From Sva-07 sp031426215 (GTDB lineage Bacteria > Actinomycetota > Acidimicrobiia > Acidimicrobiales > Ilumatobacteraceae), in NCBI GenBank assembly GCA_031426215.1, contig JANPKU010000189.1:1-24557 (forward strand): a DNA stretch of 24,557 nt. The letters are read 5' to 3'. Positions 20,851 to 24,557 of this stretch are shown one piece after another. The stretch's first letter is position 1, and each line of letters starts with the position of its first letter. The position numbers were made by a program, and so were the translations under genes. Under the pieces are notes generated by a model. That model had not been told where the DNA came from, ran no database searches, and worked only from the letters and a program-made list of their open reading frames with translations.

Positions 20851-21378
20851 ATGACCGAACCGTTCTCGAACGAACCGATCGAAGTCGGGCACCTCCCACA
20901 GCTCCGTTCCGACGCGTTCGTGCCGGTCGACCCCCGCTACGTGTGGCCCAACCTGGCCGGGTTGGCGTCGCTGGCGGTCGTCGCCGTGGGTGTCGCCGCC
21001 GTAGTCGTCGCGATGAGTGGCAACGTCGTGGCGCCAACGCTCGCGGCCAGTGGGATCGTGCTGCTCCTGGCCGTGGCGGAGATGGTCTCGGTACTCGAAT
21101 CGCGCCACCTCGCCTACCAGCTGCGCGAGCACGACGTGTCGCTTCGAAGCGGCGTGATCCGGCAGCGTGTCGAGACGATTCCGTTCTCGCGAATCCAACA
21201 CGTGAGCGTCGGGCGAGGGCTCATCGAGCGGTGGCTCGGCCTGGCGACGCTCGAGGTGAGTTCGGCCGGTCCGGATATCTCGGTTCCGGGGCTCTCGGTC
21301 GCCGATGCCGATCGCATCAAGCACGTCGTCGCCGAGCGCGCACGGCCGCTGCGCCCACCGCCCTGGCCGGCGCCGTGA
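20851..21378 (+). CDS. Bacterial PH-domain membrane protein (YdbS-like)
   Basis: 175 residues. Two transmembrane segments lie close together (about 33-52 and 62-80), followed by a bPH_2 domain: LAYQLREHDVSLRSGVIRQRVETIPFSRIQHVSVGRGLIERWLGLATLEVSSAG. This arrangement, followed by a larger bPH_2 protein, is the ydbS-ydbT pair of Bacillus and many actinobacteria. Function is not well defined; in Bacillus the pair is linked to resistance against bacteriocin-like peptides. The stop TGA shares its last base with the next gene's ATG. Confidence 0.88.
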   Translation: MTEPFSNEPIEVGHLPQLRSDAFVPVDPRYVWPNLAGLASLAVVAVGVAAVVVAMSGNVVAPTLAASGIVLLLAVAEMVSVLESRHLAYQLREHDVSLRSGVIRQRVETIPFSRIQHVSVGRGLIERWLGLATLEVSSAGPDISVPGLSVADADRIKHVVAERARPLRPPPWPAP

Positions 21379-22826
21379 TGGACCTCAGCGAGCCGCAACG
21401 GCAATCCCCGCTGGCGATCGTGCTGCTCGGCGTTCGTGCGGTGCGCTCGCTCGGTGTCGTCCAGATCGGTGTGGCGCTGCTCTTCATCCTGCGCGGGGCC
21501 TCGGACGGGCGTCTGGTGTTGGTGGGTTTCGTGCTGATCGGCGGTTTCGCAGGTGTGTCGGTGTTGTCGTGGTGGCGCTACACCTTCCAACTCGTCGACG
21601 GTGAACTGGTGGTCACCAAAGGGGTCCTCCGCAACGACCGGTTGACGGTGGCGTTCGGCCGGATCCAGAGCATCGCAATCGAGCAGGAGTTGCTCCACCG
21701 GTTGACCGGCCTCGTCAAGGTCGTCGTCGACACGGCCGGTTCCACCCAGCGCGAGTTCACGATCGATGCCGTCGAGCGTCCTGTCGCAGAGGAACTCCAA
21801 CGCCGAGCGACAGAGATCGGCGCTGCTCGGAGCACGACGGCGGCAGGCGATGCGGTGTCACGGGAGGCAGCGGCCACCACGACGGACCGGATCGTGTTCC
21901 AGCACACCCCACGACGACTTGCCGCTGCTGCGCTGACGATGGCGCCGTGGGCCGGGCTCGCCGTGCTCGTGCCGTTGCTCGCGCTCGCAGATCAGGCGCT
22001 CGAACCGTTCGGCGAGGAGTTGTCCGATGTCGCTCCCGAGGTCGACGTGAACGGGCTCGGATGGTGGTTCGTGCCGGTTGCGGTACTGGGTGTCGTCGTC
22101 TTCGTGACGATCTTGAACCTCGCTCGCGTCTTCCTCGTGGAGTGGCAGTTGACGTTGCGCGCCAACGCCGACACGTTGCGCCGGACGTCGGGGTTGTTGT
22201 CGGTGACGAGCACCACCAGCAGCGTCGATCGTGTCCAGTTGTTGACGAGTCGCCAGAACCCGCTCCAGCGTGAGGCCCGCTTGCGAGACGTGCACCTCTC
22301 GAACGCAGGGGCCGGCGACATGCGCCTGATCGGCTGCAACGACGACGAATTCGCCACGACAGCTGCGTTGGCGGGTCTTGCCCGGGCCGGAGAACTTCCG
22401 CTCGACCGAAGCGTCCATCCTGCCGAGATCTGGCTCCGCGTCCGCAACACTGCCGTGCTCGCCGCAGTGGGTGCTGGTGCAGGGGCGTTGATCGTCGGCT
22501 GGTGGGCGCTCGTCACGCTCGCCGTGGTCGTGCCGGTGTGGTGGGCGATTCGTCGACACGTGCGCAATCACCGTTGGTCGCTGGGCTCGGAGTTCGCGAC
22601 GTCGAGTCGAGTGCTCAGCTCGTCGACCCGCCAGGCGTTGCTGCGCAAGACGAATGCCGTTCGGGTCACCCAGACGATCTTCGAACGACGTCGCAGCTTG
22701 GCCACCGTCGAGATGGTGACCGCAGCCGGCACGGTCAGCGTCGGGATGCTCCCGATCGAGGAAGCGAACGCCGTGCGCGACGTGATCCTCCACGGTGTCG
22801 AGACCGATACACGCGCCTGGATGTGA
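21378..22826 (+). CDS. Large bacterial PH-domain membrane protein (YdbT-like)
   Basis: 482 residues with alternating membrane pairs and bPH_2 domains. An N-terminal pair (about 17-60) is followed by bPH_2 domain 1 (YTFQLVDGELVVTKGVLRNDRLTVAFGRIQSI), a second membrane region (about 190-250), domain 2 (WQLTLRANADTLRRTSGLLSV ... DRVQLL), a third membrane pair (about 355-390), and a C-terminal domain resembling a third bPH_2 (SSRVLSSSTRQALLRKTNAVRVTQ). ATG 21378 overlaps the upstream stop by one base; GTG 21375 is an alternative. It probably forms a membrane complex with the YdbS-like protein. Confidence 0.87.
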   Translation: MDLSEPQRQSPLAIVLLGVRAVRSLGVVQIGVALLFILRGASDGRLVLVGFVLIGGFAGVSVLSWWRYTFQLVDGELVVTKGVLRNDRLTVAFGRIQSIAIEQELLHRLTGLVKVVVDTAGSTQREFTIDAVERPVAEELQRRATEIGAARSTTAAGDAVSREAAATTTDRIVFQHTPRRLAAAALTMAPWAGLAVLVPLLALADQALEPFGEELSDVAPEVDVNGLGWWFVPVAVLGVVVFVTILNLARVFLVEWQLTLRANADTLRRTSGLLSVTSTTSSVDRVQLLTSRQNPLQREARLRDVHLSNAGAGDMRLIGCNDDEFATTAALAGLARAGELPLDRSVHPAEIWLRVRNTAVLAAVGAGAGALIVGWWALVTLAVVVPVWWAIRRHVRNHRWSLGSEFATSSRVLSSSTRQALLRKTNAVRVTQTIFERRRSLATVEMVTAAGTVSVGMLPIEEANAVRDVILHGVETDTRAWM

Positions 22827-22839
22827 GCCTGGCTGGTGT

Positions 22840-22856
22840 CCGGTCCGGCCGACCGG
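22840..22856 (+). terminator. Hairpin terminator after the PH-domain operon
   Basis: CCGGTC (22840-22845), loop CGGCC, GACCGG (22851-22856) form a perfect 6-base GC-rich stem 13 bases after the stop codon, followed by TAACGTTT. The T-run is short, so termination may be only partial. It also lies just before the tRNA gene. Confidence 0.5.
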
Positions 22857-22869
22857 TAACGTTTCGGGT

Positions 22870-22965
22870 GGAGGTGTCCGGGTACCTGGTGGGCTCCGCC
22901 GCCTTCAAAGCGGTTGGCAAGGGCGATCCCCTTGCGGCGGGTTCGATTCCCGTCCACCTCCGCCA
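22870..22965 (+). tRNA. selC: tRNA-Sec (selenocysteine), anticodon TCA
   Basis: 96 nt, far longer than most tRNAs, with CCA encoded (22963-22965). The anticodon stem-loop GCCGC-CTTCAAA-GCGGT (22898-22914) has anticodon TCA at 22905-22907, which reads UGA. The long variable arm folds as GCAAGGG/CCCTTGC with a 5-base loop. The T-loop TTCGATT and the acceptor GGAGGTG/CACCTCC with discriminator G match tRNA-Sec style. An eighth acceptor pair would be U-C, so the acceptor/T-stem is better drawn as 7+6 than the usual bacterial 8+5, with the same 13-pair stack. The D-stem is weak (GGGT/GCTC plus a bulge). The selenocysteine loading genes are elsewhere. Confidence 0.88.
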
Positions 22966-23007
22966 ACGGGTCCACGGACGTCCACCGCGAAGTGTAGAAA
23001 TCGCTCT

Positions 23008-23283
23008 GTGGCTTCGTGCACCGATGTCGAGGAAATGTCGGAGCCGGCGTTCGCGAGCGAGGGCGACCGAGAGGGGATCCTCATCGCGTGGGACGACGGA
23101 ATCGTGACCTTCTTCCCTTCGTGGTACGACGACACCGGGGCCGCGTCGATCTGGGAGCAACCGGCGCCGACCGACGGCCGCATCTACATCATCGAGAGCG
23201 GGCGTGCCGACAACGGCCCATACCGCTCCAAGGAGTTCATCGAGGCTTTCGCCGCGTCGCTCTGCGTCGGCTGCGAACCCTGA
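23008..23283 (+). CDS. Small hypothetical protein
   Basis: 91 residues from GTG 23008, or 82 from ATG 23035, which has AGGAA directly against it. The body (REGILIAWDDGIVTFFP ... GRIYIIESGRADNGPYRSKEFIEAF) has a plausible alpha/beta pattern and native high-GC codon use, and it ends with a C-x2-C pair (LCVGCEP). No family is recognised. It lies 42 bases after the tRNA-Sec gene. Confidence 0.6.
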   Translation: MASCTDVEEMSEPAFASEGDREGILIAWDDGIVTFFPSWYDDTGAASIWEQPAPTDGRIYIIESGRADNGPYRSKEFIEAFAASLCVGCEP

Positions 23284-23523
23284 TGGGGGCACACTCTCGA
23301 CTACCGCCGGGATCCGGCATGCTCGTGATCCGGGAGCCCGGTGAGGGCCGGGCGACACGGGGATTCAGACGACGCGTGAAAGTGCGGGACTGTGCGGGCC
23401 GATCCTGCTTCGGGGGCGGGTTATCGATCGGTGTTATGGGGTGCCGTCGACCGGCACTTTGGGGGGTGTGGAAGAATCGGCGGGGGGTACGGGCCGCTTC
23501 GCTGGAGAACGAAAGGGCTGACG

Positions 23524-24030
23524 ATGGCAGAGGGAAGCAAGAAGGTCGAAGCATCACGCAGGATCGAAGCGCCAGCGACCCGCATCTTCAGAATCCTGGC
23601 GAATCCGCATCGTCATCTGGATTTCGACGGTTCGGGCATGCTCAGGGGGGCTGTCCTCGACCGTCCAATCTCCAACGTGGGCGACACCTTTACCATGAAG
23701 ATGCATCGCCTCGGAGACGACTACCTCATGCTCAACTACGTCGTGGAGTTCGAGCCGGATCGACGCATATTCTGGGAACCGGCACCTGGAGACGCTTCAC
23801 GGGCTGAGGACAATGATCCATCCAAAGTCGGGATACCTGCTGGCTACCGCTGGGGCTACATCCTCGATCCGGACGGGGACAACGCCACCGTCGTCACCGA
23901 AGTCTTTGATTTCGGTCCCTTGCCCGAGGATCTCTTGAGCGATGGCGGGGCGTGGATCAACGGGACCAACTCGGTGTTCGAGTCCATGACGGCCAGCCTG
24001 GAGAGGCTCCAGAACATCGGAATCGAGTAG
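23524..24030 (+). CDS. SRPBCC (START-like) family protein
   Basis: 168 residues of the helix-grip fold: VEASRRIEAPATRIFRILANPHRHLDFDGSG at the N-terminus, a central beta region (GDTFTMKMHRLGDDYLMLNYVVEFEPDRRIFWEP), and a C-terminal long helix (NSVFESMTASLERLQNI). Such proteins bind hydrophobic ligands; polyketide-cyclase-like annotation is common and unspecific. ATG 23524 has AAAGGG six bases upstream. Codon choice is less GC3-biased than in the genes to the left (ATA, TTT, GAT and ACT codons appear), which suggests a separate origin. Confidence 0.83.
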   Translation: MAEGSKKVEASRRIEAPATRIFRILANPHRHLDFDGSGMLRGAVLDRPISNVGDTFTMKMHRLGDDYLMLNYVVEFEPDRRIFWEPAPGDASRAEDNDPSKVGIPAGYRWGYILDPDGDNATVVTEVFDFGPLPEDLLSDGGAWINGTNSVFESMTASLERLQNIGIE

Positions 24031-24418
24031 ACCGGTGCCAGAGCGAATGTTGGGGCCAGTCTGAGGAGGCCGAAGGCCGGACCGGTGACGTGATTCCCGG
24101 GCAGTCGGCTTGCGCCGCAGTGGTGCGCGTGGCTGCCGGCGCACAGCGTCGTTATGCGTGTCCAAGTGGTCGGTTCGTGGTCGTCGAGCAGCGAGACGGG
24201 CGAGCTGTTCGGTACGGGTCCAGCACATGCTCCCGGTGAACTCACTGCAGCCATAGGCGGCGAGCTTCCGCCGCCTCCTTCGTTCGATTTGCCCGGCTTT
24301 GAGCAGTCACCTGATGTCGCCGCGCTCGCCAGTGCGGCCCGCGAGTTCGTAGACGCCCGTCCGCACCTGCTCAGCGTGTGACTGGGCGCTCGCACACGAG
24401 GGTGCCACCAAACGCTGG
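24031..24418. other. Poorly coding stretch with one doubtful small ORF
   Basis: No gene is well supported here. A 75-codon open frame (24154-24381, plus) starts MRVQVVGSWSSSSETGELFG and ends in ...REFVDARPHLLSV. It lacks a ribosome site and shows no recognisable family, though its C-terminal part is coding-like and it could be the tail of a decayed gene. The frame is closed 60 bases before its ATG. Nothing else with support was seen. Confidence 0.35.
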
Positions 24419-24557
24419 TTATACGGGTGATCCACCTCCTGGGCTGATGGCTCGGGAACTCTTCTCGGGCTCAGGTTCGTCGATGAAGGGGAGCGTGCCA
24501 TGTGGAGTCCGCAGTTCGAGTGTGTGGTTGGCGAGGGTGGCGAGGCGAGTTATCGCG
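24419..24557 (-). CDS. Possible C-terminal end of a gene running off the window
   Basis: Reading inward from the right edge on the minus strand, an open frame of 45 codons runs to TAA at 24419-24421. It contains LATLANHTLELRTPHGTLPF, then IDEPEPEKS, with mostly C/G third positions, so it looks coding. The opposite strand is broken by stops. No family is identified. The start lies outside the window. Confidence 0.35.
   Translation of the reverse strand, partial: AITRLATLANHTLELRTPHGTLPFIDEPEPEKSSRAISPGGGSPV

Noticed and set aside
22870..22965. tRNA-Ser or tRNA-Leu as an alternative for the long-variable-arm tRNA
   Set aside because: The anticodon is TCA, not TGA (Ser) or a Leu anticodon, and the length of 96 nt fits tRNA-Sec best.
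24091..24439. Short matches to the tRNA-Sec 3' end (GATTCCCG near 24092 and TCCACCTCC near 24431) as an att site
   Set aside because: The matches are only 8-9 bases and not contiguous, and no integrase is visible, so chance is sufficient.
1..24557. CRISPR arrays, rRNA genes, complete insertion sequences or prophage genes
   Set aside because: No regularly spaced repeats, rRNA-like sequence, transposase or phage structural genes were seen on either strand.

Overview
The window is high-GC DNA with many GTG starts and many 4-base GTGA stop/start overlaps. Its gene content points to an actinobacterium: a topA/tmk/holB neighbourhood, an ssd-like/tadA/tadB/tadC/flp/tadE cluster, a Lys/Ala-rich TopA tail and an actinobacterial-type STAS gene nearby. 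A marine or soil Acidimicrobiia (Ilumatobacter-like) lineage fits best, but that placement is an inference from protein style and was not tested by phylogeny.

Left part (1-8160). The minus strand carries the 3' part of the replication/topology block: holB (cut by the window edge), tmk and topA. Between tmk and topA sits about 4.1 kb of accessory metabolism. On the plus strand is a three-gene sulfur operon: a sulfide:quinone oxidoreductase-like flavoprotein, a DsrC/TusE-family carrier with one cysteine, and a DsrE2-like protein. On the minus strand is an iron-uptake pair: EfeU/FTR1 permease, then a lipoprotein with two cupredoxin-like domains. An iron-box-like palindrome lies upstream of efeU, and near-identical 45-base palindromic elements lie on both sides of the iron cassette.

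Middle part (8160-14745). On the plus strand are rsgA and a DUF427 gene, then a potassium operon: a KimA-type K+ importer translationally coupled to two RCK/TrkA-type proteins. The kimA leader is highly structured, with four small hairpins, a possible pseudoknot with two competing partners, and a 17-codon upstream ORF ending two bases before kimA. Convergent to it, on the minus strand, lie an OB-fold protein and a DedA membrane protein.

Right-centre (14353-20667, all minus). This is a long set of closely packed genes: ssd-like ATPase, tadA, tadB, tadC, a Flp-type prepilin and a TadE-like pseudopilin. These are followed by a STAS protein, an iron-sulfur (6-4)-type photolyase and a DUF952 protein. 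A 33-base perfect-arm palindrome sits inside the tadC reading frame, and a second member of the same family lies between dedA and the DUF952 gene.

Right part (20851-24557). Two bacterial-PH-domain membrane proteins (YdbS/YdbT-like) are followed by a terminator-like hairpin and a 96-nt selenocysteine tRNA (anticodon TCA). After the tRNA come a small hypothetical gene, an SRPBCC protein with less GC-rich codon choice, and a poorly coding stretch ending in a possible partial gene on the minus strand. The tRNA implies that this organism decodes UGA as selenocysteine, although no sel gene or obvious selenoprotein is visible here.
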